A DNA stretch of 64,000 nucleotides from an uncultured Coriobacteriaceae bacterium (GTDB lineage: Bacteria; Actinomycetota; Coriobacteriia; Coriobacteriales; Coriobacteriaceae), in contig CALUFC010000001.1 in NCBI GenBank assembly GCA_944319885.1, forward strand, positions 1 to 64,000. The letters are read 5' to 3'. Positions 9,938-18,837 of the stretch are shown in pieces. How positions within the stretch are numbered: the first letter of the stretch is position 1; every line of letters starts with the position of its first letter. A program made the translations under genes and the position numbers. Below the pieces are notes generated by a model. It did no database searches and was not told the DNA's origin. It saw nothing but the letters and a program-made list of their open reading frames with translations.

Positions 9938-10816
9938 ATGAATATCGACTCCGCCACCATAACCGCGCTGGATACGGCTATCGAGGGCAAGCTCGAGCGG
10001 CTCTACTCGTGGCTGAAGGCGCACGCAGGGGTTGCCGTTGGGTTTTCCGGCGGGGTCGATAGCACGCTGCTTGCAGCCGCCTGCCTGCGCGCCATCCCCG
10101 ATCGCACGCTGCTTGTGCATCTGACAACGCCGCTTGCCACCGTGCAAGAGGCGGCATCGGTCGAGGCGCTGCGTGCTGCCGGCGAGCTCGCGAGCCTGCC
10201 GATAGCGACGATCCAGCTCGACCCGCTCGCCGATCCCCTGGTTGCGCAGAACGGCTGCGATCGCTGCTATTGGTGCAAGCGGACGGGATTCACGCGCATC
10301 ATCGAGACGGCGCGCGAGCGCGGCTATGCGACCGTGGTAGACGGCAGCAATGCCGACGACGCCGTTGCCACCGATCGCCCCGGCATGCGCGCCTTGGGCG
10401 AGCTAGGCGTGCGTTCCCCCCTTATGGAAACCGGCTGGCATAAGGATGAGGAGCGCCGGGTCTTGCGCGCATGGGGACATGACCTGTGGAATCTTCCGGC
10501 AGGAGCGTGCCTCGCAACCCGCATCCCATGTGGTGAGGTGCTCACGCCCGAAAAGCTTGCAACGGTGCGGGCATGCGAGGCATATCTGCACGAGCTGGGC
10601 GCTCGCCAGGTGCGCGCCCAGCTCGCTGCAGGGACCATGCGCATCGCCGCGGCCCCTGATGACCTCGCGCGCCTCGCCGCGGGCGGCTCCGCCCAGCCCG
10701 ACGCGCCGCTCCGCGATGATGTTCGCCAGACGCTGGAGCACATCGCGCGCTGTCCCGTGTCCCCGCTGCTTGTGCGCTATCAAAGGGGCTCGATGAACGG
10801 CGCAACGGAGAGCTGA
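9938..10816 (+). CDS. larE: LarE-type ATP-dependent sacrificial sulfur transferase
   Basis: A 292-aa PP-loop enzyme matching LarE, which adenylates the cofactor precursor and inserts sulfur when the nickel-pincer cofactor of lactate racemase-type enzymes is made. The PP-loop GFSGGVDSTLLA is at residues 35-46. Cysteines lie at 107, 110 and 113 (CDRCYWCKR) and at 191 and 198 (ACLATRIPCGE). The ACLxxR cysteine corresponds to the sulfur donor in the sacrificial type; other LarE proteins carry an Fe-S cluster instead, and I cannot tell which mechanism applies. ATG 9938 follows AGAAGGA; the longer frame to 9797 overlaps the divergent HAD gene. larB, larC and larA are not in the window. Confidence 0.85.
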   Translation: MNIDSATITALDTAIEGKLERLYSWLKAHAGVAVGFSGGVDSTLLAAACLRAIPDRTLLVHLTTPLATVQEAASVEALRAAGELASLPIATIQLDPLADPLVAQNGCDRCYWCKRTGFTRIIETARERGYATVVDGSNADDAVATDRPGMRALGELGVRSPLMETGWHKDEERRVLRAWGHDLWNLPAGACLATRIPCGEVLTPEKLATVRACEAYLHELGARQVRAQLAAGTMRIAAAPDDLARLAAGGSAQPDAPLRDDVRQTLEHIARCPVSPLLVRYQRGSMNGATES

Positions 10817-10833
10817 GGCGCCCGCACAATAAA

Positions 10834-10862
10834 GGCGGACGGCCCATTGCAGACCGTCCGCC
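10834..10862. terminator. Bidirectional terminator between larE and the EF-G paralogue
   Basis: GGCGGACGG (10834-10842) and CCGTCCGCC (10854-10862) form a perfect 9-bp stem with an 11-nt loop between the two convergent stop codons. It is GC-rich but lacks a clear T-run on either side. Confidence 0.6.
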
Positions 10863-10895
10863 CCATGGCGATGAGATGCTGCGGAGATGCCAGCG

Positions 10896-12965
10896 TTACT
10901 TGTTGCCGGCGGCGCGCGCCTCCTGGTACTCCTTCACCAAGCGCTCCTGCACATCATGCGGAACCTGCTCGTAGCCGGCGGGCTCCATCGTGAAGTCGCC
11001 GGTGCCGCGCGAAAGCGAGCGCAGACGCGTGGCGTAATCGGTCAGCTCGGCGTAGGGCACGGTCGCCGTGACCACCGTCTCGCCGCGGTCGTTGGTGCTC
11101 ATACCGGTCACGCGGCCGCGCGAGGCGCTCACGTCGCCCATCACGGCGCCCGCATAGCTCTCGGGAATGGTCACCGTGATGTTTTCCATGGGCTCGAGCA
11201 CCACCGGGTTTGCCTCGGCGCAGGCCTTCTGAAGGCCGATGCGCGCAGCGGCGCGGAACGCCATCTCGTTGGAGTCGACGGGATGATACGAACCGTCGTA
11301 CACGGCTACGCGGATGCCCGTGAGCGGGAAGCCGGCGATGACACCACCCTTCATGGTCTCTTGGACGCCCTTATCGACCGCGGGGATGAGCGAACGCGGG
11401 ATGTGGCCGCCCACGACCTCGTCCACGAACTCGTAATCGCCGCCATCGGTAAGCGGCTCGACGCGCAGATAGCAGTCGCCAAACTGCCCGGCGCCACCGG
11501 TCTGCTTCTTGTGGCGGCCCTGGGCGCTTGCCACGCGGCGGATGGTCTCGCGATACGGGATCTTGATGGGCACGCTCTTCGCGGTAACCTTCGTGCGCTC
11601 CTCCAAGCGGTTGAGCAGCACCGACACCTGCGCCTCGCCAACGGCGGAGATGATGGTCTGGCCGGTCTCCTCGTCGCGCTCGATCTTCATGGTGGGGTCG
11701 GCATCGCACGCGCGCTCGACGAACGTGTAGAGCTTCTCCTCGTCGCCGCGGTTCTCGGCCTCGATGGCGATGCGGTACTGGCTGTTGGGGAACTGGAAGG
11801 CGGCAGCTTCGACCTTGCCAGACACAGAAAGGGTGTCGCCCGTCTCGGCGGCGATCTTGGTGGTGACGATGATGTCGCCGGCCTCGGCCTTGCCCACCTC
11901 GCTCATCTCGCGACCGCACATCACATAGAGATGCGCCAGGCGCTCGCCCTTGCGCGTGCGCGCGTTCACGAGCTCGATACCGGGCGTAAGCGTACCGGTG
12001 AGCACCTTGAGGAAGGAGATGCGGCCCTGCGAGGGGTCGTTGAGCGTCTTGAACACGAAGGCCACGGGGCGCTCGTCCTCGGAGGAGATCTTCAGCTCGT
12101 CACCATCGACCAGCGGCATCTCGCCGTAATCGGTGGGGCTGGGGAAGTAGGTCACGATGTCGTCCATCACGGAATGAACGCCGAGCTCCTTGTTGCACGA
12201 GCCGGCGAACACCGGCACGAACAGGCGCTGGGCGATGGCCTTGCCCAGCAGGCTCTCGATTTCCTCCTGCGTGAGCGGCTCGCCCTCGAGGTACTTCTCC
12301 ATGAGATCGTCGTCGGCCTCGGCCACGAGCTCGCACAGGGTCTCGCGCGCCTCGTCGGCGGCGGCGCGGTATTCCTCGGGAATATCGAACTCGGTCTGCG
12401 TGGTGCCCTCGCAGTGGCGCGCCTTCATGCGCACGATGTCGATGACGCCCTCGAAGTTCTCGCCCGTGCCCCACGGCAGCGTGACGGCGCCCAGACGCAT
12501 ACCGAAGCGCTCGCGCAGCGTGGCCATAGTGCCGTCGTAGTCGGCATTCTCCTTATCAAACCGGTTGATGAAAACGGCGCGCGCCAAGCGCAGGTCCTCG
12601 GCGGCATACCAAAGCTTCACGGTTGTAGGCTGAGGGCCCTCGGCGGCATCGACCACGAAGAGCGCGGTCTCGCACACGCTCATGGCCGCGTAGGCGTCGC
12701 CGATGAAATCGGGATAGCACGGCGCATCGAGAACGTTGAGCCGCATGCCCTTCCAATCGATGGGGGCAATGGAGGTCGAGATGGAGACACCGCGCTTCAC
12801 TTCTTCGGTGTCGTAGTCGAGTGTGGGCTTGGTGCCCGCATGGCCACCCAAGCGGGTGGTTTTGCCTGAAAGATGCAGCATCGCTTCTGCCAGGGAGGTC
12901 TTTCCTACTCCTCCCTGGCCAACCAAGACGACGTTCCTCACATTGCAGGTTTTGGGAGCACCCAT
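10896..12965 (-). CDS. Elongation factor G-like GTPase (EF-G paralogue)
   Basis: A 689-aa protein with the full EF-G domain order: G domain (about 1-270), EF-Tu-like domain II (about 300-390), and domains III-V (about 400-680). The P-loop GQGGVGKT is at residues 16-23. Switch II reads DAPCYPDF at 80-87 where canonical EF-G has DTPGHVDF, so both the Gly and the catalytic His are replaced; the base-specificity motif is NRFD (134-137) instead of NKMD. It therefore belongs to the EF-G2/FusA2-like paralogues rather than the main translocase. No ribosomal protein or tufA genes are nearby, which supports this. ATG 12965 follows AAGGAGG; the longer frame to 13025 has no homology. The cellular role of such paralogues in this class is not settled. 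Confidence 0.85.
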   Translation of the reverse strand: MGAPKTCNVRNVVLVGQGGVGKTSLAEAMLHLSGKTTRLGGHAGTKPTLDYDTEEVKRGVSISTSIAPIDWKGMRLNVLDAPCYPDFIGDAYAAMSVCETALFVVDAAEGPQPTTVKLWYAAEDLRLARAVFINRFDKENADYDGTMATLRERFGMRLGAVTLPWGTGENFEGVIDIVRMKARHCEGTTQTEFDIPEEYRAAADEARETLCELVAEADDDLMEKYLEGEPLTQEEIESLLGKAIAQRLFVPVFAGSCNKELGVHSVMDDIVTYFPSPTDYGEMPLVDGDELKISSEDERPVAFVFKTLNDPSQGRISFLKVLTGTLTPGIELVNARTRKGERLAHLYVMCGREMSEVGKAEAGDIIVTTKIAAETGDTLSVSGKVEAAAFQFPNSQYRIAIEAENRGDEEKLYTFVERACDADPTMKIERDEETGQTIISAVGEAQVSVLLNRLEERTKVTAKSVPIKIPYRETIRRVASAQGRHKKQTGGAGQFGDCYLRVEPLTDGGDYEFVDEVVGGHIPRSLIPAVDKGVQETMKGGVIAGFPLTGIRVAVYDGSYHPVDSNEMAFRAAARIGLQKACAEANPVVLEPMENITVTIPESYAGAVMGDVSASRGRVTGMSTNDRGETVVTATVPYAELTDYATRLRSLSRGTGDFTMEPAGYEQVPHDVQERLVKEYQEARAAGNK

Positions 12966-13314
12966 AGCTGCCTCCTTTGCGCCCGCGCGCCGCGCTCGGC
13001 GGCGACGGGAATCGTTTGGACGCACCGGGCGCAGGCGCAGCAGCTTGGCATGCCATCGGCAATATGCACGTTGCCGCTGCCTGCGCAGGGCAACAAGGGC
13101 AGTCGGACAGCTCGCTGATGCCGAGTCGCGGGCTGTCCGACGCTACGCAAGTACGGTGGCAGGCTCCCACCGGCTGACGACACATCAAACGTGCGAGACA
13201 CCGGACGCGCTGGCGCGGTCCTTGTCCTATGTGCTGAGCCTACCCCAAGCGACGGCGCGCATACGCATCCTTTCGCCCAATGAACGCGCTGCTGCGGTGA
13301 AGGGCGCTGCGGCG
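12966..13314. other. 349-bp gap upstream of the EF-G paralogue, with a structured segment
   Basis: No gene with a ribosome site is visible. The stretch lies between the stop of the MacB-like gene and the EF-G paralogue start, both on the minus strand. It holds the hairpin at 13102-13141 and a shorter one (GGTG...CACC around 13155-13170). It probably contains the EF-G paralogue promoter and leader, and the end of the ABC transporter transcript. Confidence 0.5.
13102..13141 (-). promoter_or_regulatory. Long hairpin in the putative leader of the EF-G paralogue
   Basis: GTCGGACAG (13102-13110) and CTGTCCGAC (13133-13141) are perfect 9-bp arms. Inside them, CTCG (13111-13114) pairs with CGAG (13122-13125), extending the stem to 13 bp past a 7-nt bulge. 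It begins about 137 nt before the start codon and matches no riboswitch class I can recall. It might instead end the upstream ABC transcript. Confidence 0.4.
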
Positions 13315-15972
13315 CTACTCGGTGCGCAGCGCGGTGACGGGATCCTTCTTGGCCGCCATGCGGCTGGGGGCAAGGCCCGCGACCAGCGACAACACCACCG
13401 ATATCACCACGAGCGCAACGCCCGCGCCCACCGGGACGGCAGCGAGGTTCTCCACACCGGCGACCTGGTAGATGATCATGTTCACGGGGATATCGAGCGC
13501 CATGGTGACAAGGATGCCCAGCACGCCCGAAACAAGCCCGATGATGAACGTCTCGGCGGTGAAGATGCGGCTCACGTCGCGCTTGCTCGCGCCGATGGCG
13601 CGCAGGATGCCGATCTCCTTGGTGCGCTCGAGCACCGAGATGTAGGTGATGATGCCGATCATGATCGAGCTCACCACGAGCGAAATGGCCACGAAGGCGA
13701 TGAGGATATAGGTGAGCGAGTTCACAATATCGGTGACGCTCGACATGAGGGTCCCCACGATATCGGTGTACTGGATCTCGGTACCCGATCCATCGGCGCG
13801 AATGTCCTCGTTGTACGCGTCGATGAGCTCGTCGACGCGCTCCTTGGCCTCAAAATCGTCCGGATAGATGCTGATCGAGGAGGGGCTGTCGAGGTCGCCT
13901 TTGCCCAGGAGCTCCAGATTTCCCTCGTAGGTGGCGTTATCGGTTTGACTCGCCATCCGCGCCGAGAACGCCTCGGCAATCTCGTCGTCTGAGAGGCCCT
14001 CGGCGCGCAGCTCATCGACATACCCTTGCAGCTGCGCCCCCTGGTCTCCCCCCAGCTGTTCGATCATGAGCTCGATGGCATCCATGGTGAGCCCGGTGGC
14101 GCTCTCCTCGAAGGGCAGGCCCGTGAAGATGTCGGTGGTGGGATCGGCCTCTTGCGCCTCAACCGCCGCGCTCGCATCGCCCAACGCGATCACGTGCTCC
14201 ACCAGCTCCGGCGTATAGAGCACCGATCCCCAGTTGGTTGCATCGTTCTCCTCGCTCGGACGAACGATGCCCACCACGTGAAGCTCCTCGGCGCCATCGA
14301 TCACGTCGCTCAGATACGCGTCGTCATCGCTCATATCCGCCCAGGTGCCATCTGCCTGCTCGGCATATTTCGCCGCCTCGGGCACGAGCTTGAAGGTGAG
14401 CCCCATGAGCTCGTCGTAGGTATACGAGACGCCCTCGGTCTTCTCGACGCTGCGGCCGGCGATCACATCGGCCATCATGCCGCGCAGGTCGCTTTGATCG
14501 AGCAGGCCCAGCGCATAGAGCGTGTAATCGGAGATGCGGTCGTTCTCATCGACATAGACCACGACCTCGTCCCAGCGCTCGGGCATGCGCCCGGCAACCA
14601 CATCGTAATCGCGCTTCCACGTGTCGCGCTCGGGCAGCAGCTCGGTGAAGACGTCGTAGCTCGAGCCCATAGAAGAGAGCATCTCGGTTTGCGTCTCACC
14701 CATCGAGATGCCCAGCGCCTCCATGACAGTCTGGGGGTTCACCTGCACCGGACCCTGCGAGGTATCGCTCGCATAGATGTTGATCGGCACGTTATAGGTG
14801 TACTCGATCGCTGAGGTGATGGCGTCGATGTCGTCGGGGTTGCTATCGAGCCATGCCTTAATAGCGGGCATGTCGTTCTCGTTGGCTCCCTCCGATACAC
14901 CCGCCACCATGTCGTTCACGAGATCTTTGGAGGCGATGGTCCCGTCTTCAACCGACTCCGCCGCGGTACTCGCCGCCGAACCCATCATCGAGGTCATCAT
15001 GCTCGCCATATCGACGCTCGTCTCGTTGATGGTGAGCGGGTAGCTGCCCATGGTGGATTGCTCGGTGTCGGCGATGTAGTTCTGCGTGCCGTCGGAAAGC
15101 GACAGGATGAGCGCGATGCCGATGATGCCGATCGAACCGGCGAAGGCCGTGAGGAAGGTGCGCCCCTTCTTGGTCATGAGATTGGTGAACGAGAGCGCCA
15201 GCGCCGAGGCGAAGCTCATCGACCGCTTGCCCTTGCGCGCGTCGGCGACTGCATGCGCCTGGATCTGCTCGGGCGTGAGCGCCTCGCGATCCTGTTCGAC
15301 CGGCCGGGTATCGCTGATGATGAGTCCGTCCGAGATGCGCACGATGCGATCGGAGTACTCCTCGGCGAGCTGCGGATTATGCGTCACCATCACCACAAGG
15401 CGATCGCGGGAGAGCTCCTTCAGGATCTCCATGACCTCGACGGAGGTCTCGGTATCGAGCGCGCCGGTTGGCTCGTCTGCCAAGATGATCTCGGGATCGT
15501 TTACGATGGCGCGCGCGATGGCGACGCGCTGCATCTGGCCGCCCGAAAGCTGATTGGGCTTCTTTTTCAAATGCTCGCCAAGGCCCACGCGCTTGAGCGC
15601 TTCCTCGGCGCAGCGACGGCGCTCGCCCTTGGGCACACCCGAGAGCATGAGCGCCATCTCGACGTTGGCGATGACCGTTTGGTGCGGAATGAGATTGTAG
15701 CTCTGAAACACGAAGCCCACCGAGTGGTTGCGGTAGGTATCCCAATCGCGGTCGAGATAGCTCTTGGTCGATCGCCCGTTGATCACAAGGTCGCCACGCG
15801 TGTACTGGTCGAGCCCGCCGATGATGTTGAGCAGCGTGGTCTTGCCGCAGCCTGATTGGCCTAAGATGCTTACGAATTCCTGGTTGCGAAACGTGACGGA
15901 AATGCCCTTGAGGGCATGGACAACGGAATCGCCCGAAGGATAATCTTTGGTGATGCCTTTAAGCTCCAGCAC
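13315..15972 (-). CDS. MacB-like ABC transporter: ATPase fused to FtsX-type permease
   Basis: An 885-aa fusion. Residues 1-230 are an ABC ATPase of the MacB/LolD type (Walker A LGQSGCGKTT at about 37, signature LSGGQMQR at about 141, Walker B ILADEPTGALD at about 161, H-loop MVTHN). A cytoplasmic linker follows, then one membrane helix (FLTAFAGSIGIIGIALILSL region near residue 285), a large extracytoplasmic domain of about 450 residues, and three C-terminal helices of the FtsX fold (from about 750). Such proteins are mechanotransmission pumps for peptides, lipoproteins or antimicrobials. GTG 15972 is preceded by AAAGAGG and gives an N-terminus beginning directly at the ATPase. It follows the IS3-like HTH gene by 88 bp on the same strand. 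Substrate unknown. Confidence 0.9.
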   Translation of the reverse strand: MLELKGITKDYPSGDSVVHALKGISVTFRNQEFVSILGQSGCGKTTLLNIIGGLDQYTRGDLVINGRSTKSYLDRDWDTYRNHSVGFVFQSYNLIPHQTVIANVEMALMLSGVPKGERRRCAEEALKRVGLGEHLKKKPNQLSGGQMQRVAIARAIVNDPEIILADEPTGALDTETSVEVMEILKELSRDRLVVMVTHNPQLAEEYSDRIVRISDGLIISDTRPVEQDREALTPEQIQAHAVADARKGKRSMSFASALALSFTNLMTKKGRTFLTAFAGSIGIIGIALILSLSDGTQNYIADTEQSTMGSYPLTINETSVDMASMMTSMMGSAASTAAESVEDGTIASKDLVNDMVAGVSEGANENDMPAIKAWLDSNPDDIDAITSAIEYTYNVPINIYASDTSQGPVQVNPQTVMEALGISMGETQTEMLSSMGSSYDVFTELLPERDTWKRDYDVVAGRMPERWDEVVVYVDENDRISDYTLYALGLLDQSDLRGMMADVIAGRSVEKTEGVSYTYDELMGLTFKLVPEAAKYAEQADGTWADMSDDDAYLSDVIDGAEELHVVGIVRPSEENDATNWGSVLYTPELVEHVIALGDASAAVEAQEADPTTDIFTGLPFEESATGLTMDAIELMIEQLGGDQGAQLQGYVDELRAEGLSDDEIAEAFSARMASQTDNATYEGNLELLGKGDLDSPSSISIYPDDFEAKERVDELIDAYNEDIRADGSGTEIQYTDIVGTLMSSVTDIVNSLTYILIAFVAISLVVSSIMIGIITYISVLERTKEIGILRAIGASKRDVSRIFTAETFIIGLVSGVLGILVTMALDIPVNMIIYQVAGVENLAAVPVGAGVALVVISVVLSLVAGLAPSRMAAKKDPVTALRTE

Positions 15973-16060
15973 AGGGTACCTCTTTGCTCGTTATGCGTGC
16001 GGGCGGTATGCCCTGAGCACATGGTACCCAAATCGCCGCGCCGGAAGCCGCGCGGCGCCG

Positions 16061-16567
16061 CTACGCCTCTTCCGCCTGTTTTGCCTGCGTAGAGCGCCAA
16101 TGGTAGTATCCGGCAACGGAAACGCCCAGGGCATGGCACGCCTCGGAGATGGAAAACCCCGCCAGCTCATCGCGCAGGCGCTCGATGAGCGCGAACCGCT
16201 TCGCCTTGCTCACCACGCGGCTGCTCCGCGCCTCGGCCAGCTCCACGAGCTCCTCGAGCACCGCAACCCTCGTCTTCATCAGCTGGTTCTGCTTGGCAAG
16301 ATCGCAGTTCCTGTCGCCCGCGCCCTCGCTGATGTCACGCGGGCGCCAGCGCGCGATGCAGCGCTCGATGCGCTTGTGGCCGATCAGCTCCGGCTCGAGT
16401 CCCGCCTCGCGAAAGATGCGGACGGGCGAATCGCCGCTCAGGTAGCGCTCCATGCACGAATCCCGAAACTCATCGGTGTAGCGGATCATGCCGCCCGAAA
16501 CCCCCGCAACAGCCGGAAGCGATTCCAGATACGCACGCTCCTCATCGGTGAAGTCCCGATGTGCCAT
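16061..16567 (-). CDS. HTH protein resembling an IS3-type transposase fragment
   Basis: A 168-aa protein. The N-terminal half has an HTH of the OrfA type (MIRYTDEFRDSCMERYL, then GDSPVRIFREAGL and an Arg/Trp-rich IARWRPRD). A central leucine-rich helix (LMKTRVAVLEELVELAEA) could be a coiled coil. The C-terminal part (SISEACHALGVSVAGYYHWR) looks like the start of an IS3 OrfB. No DDE catalytic domain follows and no terminal repeats are seen around it. A clean GGGGAGG ribosome site precedes ATG 16567, so the gene looks maintained rather than decayed. It may be a domesticated DNA-binding protein. It sits 88 bp upstream of the MacB-like gene on the same strand and may regulate it; that is inference. 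Confidence 0.65.
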   Translation of the reverse strand: MAHRDFTDEERAYLESLPAVAGVSGGMIRYTDEFRDSCMERYLSGDSPVRIFREAGLEPELIGHKRIERCIARWRPRDISEGAGDRNCDLAKQNQLMKTRVAVLEELVELAEARSSRVVSKAKRFALIERLRDELAGFSISEACHALGVSVAGYYHWRSTQAKQAEEA

Positions 16568-16927
16568 GACGCCTCCCCATACATTCCCAGATTCGATGCT
16601 GCCGTGCCGCTACCTCGCAGCACGGCGGGCAGGCACATGTATTACCCCATTATCTGCGCATTTATGAAAGATTGCGCCATACTCTTCGCCCAAACATGTA
16701 AAAACGCTCACTTGAGCTGTATCGACAAAGGGGGCATTGCTCGCTTTATGTCATGTACGCATGTATGCAGCGTCTCCATCCATCGAGCTTATCGTCCATG
16801 GTCAAGCGAGATATGAAACCGCATGCATAGGGGGTGATTAAGGTATCGATGTCCGCAGATACAACAGCTATCCATAATTTCTTCATATCTTTATAGAGGA
16901 GCGCACCGTCGATATACTTGAAAGATC
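16568..16927. other. 360-bp divergent intergenic region
   Basis: Lies between the minus-strand HTH gene and the plus-strand RNA methyltransferase. It has a 7-bp hairpin (GCCGTGC 16600-16606, GCACGGC 16619-16625) and an AT-richer half from about 16640. An isolated GAGGAG at about 16897 is too far from the RlmD-type start to serve as its ribosome site. I see no open reading frame with a plausible start. Confidence 0.5.
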
Positions 16928-18232
16928 GTGAGCAACATGGAAGTTGGACTACCTATGACACATATGCAGCCCGGCGGGCGTCCCAGTAACACGCAGATGC
17001 GACGAGCGCGCAAGGCTGCGGCGGGCCCCTGCCCCGTTATGCACGCATGCGGCGGCTGTACCTGGATCGGCGTGCCATACAAAAAACAGCTTGCGCGCAA
17101 GCACCGCGCCATGGAGGAGCTTTTTGCCCCTGCCTGCGCGCGCTATGGCTGGGATGTGTCCATCGAGCCCGTACAGGGCATGGGTGGCACGTCGGCGAGC
17201 ACCGGGTCGCTGCCCGCACCGCGCGGGTTTCGCTATAAGGCGGCGACGCCGTTTGCCCCCGGCGCCCATGGCTCCATACGTTGCGGCTTCTACGCGCACG
17301 GCACGCACCGCATCGTCTCGGTTACCGACTGCCCGATCGAGGCCCCGGGAGCACGGCGCATCCTCACGCGTGTCGCCGAGGTGGCACATGCGTGCAAGAT
17401 TCCCGCCTACAACGAAGATGCCCGCACGGGGCTCTTGCGCTACGCGGTGCTGCGCTTGGGATGGCGGTCGAATGAGGGCATGCTCACCGTGGTCACGCGC
17501 AACCGCGATCTGCCACATGCCGAGGAGTTCTTCCACGCGCTCTCCGAGATTGACCCGCGTCTGGTGTCGATCGCCCACAACATCAACGCCCGGGGCGACA
17601 ACGCCATCCTGGGCGCGCAGACGCGCATCGTCGCGGGTGCGCCCTGCATGCGCGATAGCCTGCTTGGCTGCACCTTCGAGATCTCGCCCACGGCGTTCTA
17701 CCAGACCAATCCCGAGCAGACCGAGGTGCTCTATCGCCTCGCCATCGAGGGCATGACGCTCGAAGCGGGTGACACGCTCATCGACGCCTACTGCGGCAGC
17801 GGCACCATCGGCCTTGCGGCAGCGCATGTTGCGGCCACCGCGGGCACCGAGATCACGCTGCTCGGCATCGAACGCAATGCCGCCGGCATAAACGATGCCC
17901 GTCGCAACGCCGCGCTCAACCACCTCGACACGATCGCGCGCTTCGAGGCGGCCGATGCCACCGCGTATCTTGCCCACGCCGCATCGGCCGGGCAACGCGC
18001 CGATATCATCGTCTTGGATCCGCCGCGCGCCGGGTCGACACCGGCGTTTCTGGCGGCAGCCGCACGCATGCAGCCGCGGCGAATCGTCTACATCAGCTGC
18101 AATCCCGTCACGCAGGTGCGCGATCTCGAGCATCTTGCCCGCGCGGGCTACCGCCTCATACGGCTTACGCCGGTGGATATGTTCCCGCATACGGAGCACG
18201 TCGAGACGGTTGCCGTATTCGAGCGCGGGTAA
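16928..18232 (+). CDS. 23S rRNA (uracil-5-)-methyltransferase, RlmD/RumA family
   Basis: A 434-aa SAM-dependent RNA m5U methyltransferase. Cysteines of CPVMHACGGC at about residues 37-46 match the N-terminal Fe-S cluster of RlmD-type enzymes. The SAM-binding motif DAYCGSGTIGLAAA is at about 285, VLDPPRAGS at about 358 and the catalytic-Cys motif YISCNPVTQVRDL at about 385. The family TRAM domain is absent or degenerate at the N-terminus. The start is uncertain: GTG 16928, ATG 16937 and ATG 16955 are all in frame and none has a strong ribosome site. Whether the target is U1939 or U747 of 23S rRNA, or tRNA U54, cannot be read from the sequence. Confidence 0.88.
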   Translation: MSNMEVGLPMTHMQPGGRPSNTQMRRARKAAAGPCPVMHACGGCTWIGVPYKKQLARKHRAMEELFAPACARYGWDVSIEPVQGMGGTSASTGSLPAPRGFRYKAATPFAPGAHGSIRCGFYAHGTHRIVSVTDCPIEAPGARRILTRVAEVAHACKIPAYNEDARTGLLRYAVLRLGWRSNEGMLTVVTRNRDLPHAEEFFHALSEIDPRLVSIAHNINARGDNAILGAQTRIVAGAPCMRDSLLGCTFEISPTAFYQTNPEQTEVLYRLAIEGMTLEAGDTLIDAYCGSGTIGLAAAHVAATAGTEITLLGIERNAAGINDARRNAALNHLDTIARFEAADATAYLAHAASAGQRADIIVLDPPRAGSTPAFLAAAARMQPRRIVYISCNPVTQVRDLEHLARAGYRLIRLTPVDMFPHTEHVETVAVFERG

Positions 18233-18240
18233 CGCCGCCG

Positions 18241-18837
18241 CTATACGCCTGCGACGATGTCGTCCATGTTGAGGCGACGGCCCTCGATGTAGTACACGCG
18301 CTCGCCGGCGCAGCGACGGCAATACACCTTGTCGCCGCGCTCGATACCGCGCCCGTCGTGGATGCGCTCGCCGCACGCGGCGCAGGTCTCGGTCTTGCGG
18401 GGCTTGCCCGGCAAATCGAACTCCCCCAGATCCGGCAGCTCGATTTCGTGCACGTAGAACAACTCATCGTCGCTGAGCTTCGCGAAGAACGCGCGAAGGT
18501 CCTCGCCATGCGGACAGCGCGGTGCATCGGGCCGCTGCGAGATACGGATCGCGCGATCGCTCGCGATATCGTAGAAGCTCGCGGACATGATGCCGTAGTC
18601 GTACCACTTGAGCCGACGCCGACCCAAGTGGCAGTTGGCCACCGAGATCACGGCATCCGCCAGACACCGATCGCATTCAACGAACGCGATGAGATCGCGG
18701 TACGTATCGGGATCATCGATATGGAAATAGGTGAGCGCCAGCCGTGACATGCGCGTGCCGATCACCTGCCCGCCGCACAGATGGCCGTGAAATGCCACAG
18801 CGCGATCGAGATCCTCGTCAAATGTTCGCTTGAGCAC
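18241..18837 (-). CDS. FmdE-like protein with C-terminal zinc ribbon
   Basis: A 198-aa protein. The N-terminal domain resembles formylmethanofuran dehydrogenase subunit E (HGHLCGGQVIGTRM at residues 17-30, VECDRCLADAV at about 53, NCHLGRRRLK at about 69), a cysteine-rich fold often found outside methanogens beside molybdenum or tungsten enzymes. The C-terminus has a four-cysteine zinc ribbon (CAACGE and YCRRCAGERVYY). Start GTG 18837 abuts the TAG of the PHP gene (TAG then GTG) with GAGGAGG upstream, which suggests translational coupling. It is the last gene of the tilS run. Its function here is unknown; in this setting a link to molybdopterin/tungsten enzymes such as the AOR at 39.5 kb is only a guess. 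Confidence 0.8.
   Translation of the reverse strand: MLKRTFDEDLDRAVAFHGHLCGGQVIGTRMSRLALTYFHIDDPDTYRDLIAFVECDRCLADAVISVANCHLGRRRLKWYDYGIMSASFYDIASDRAIRISQRPDAPRCPHGEDLRAFFAKLSDDELFYVHEIELPDLGEFDLPGKPRKTETCAACGERIHDGRGIERGDKVYCRRCAGERVYYIEGRRLNMDDIVAGV

Noticed and set aside
12966-13314. Cobalamin, ZTP or other riboswitch before the EF-G paralogue
   Set aside because: The hairpins are real, but no consensus core of a known riboswitch can be matched by eye.
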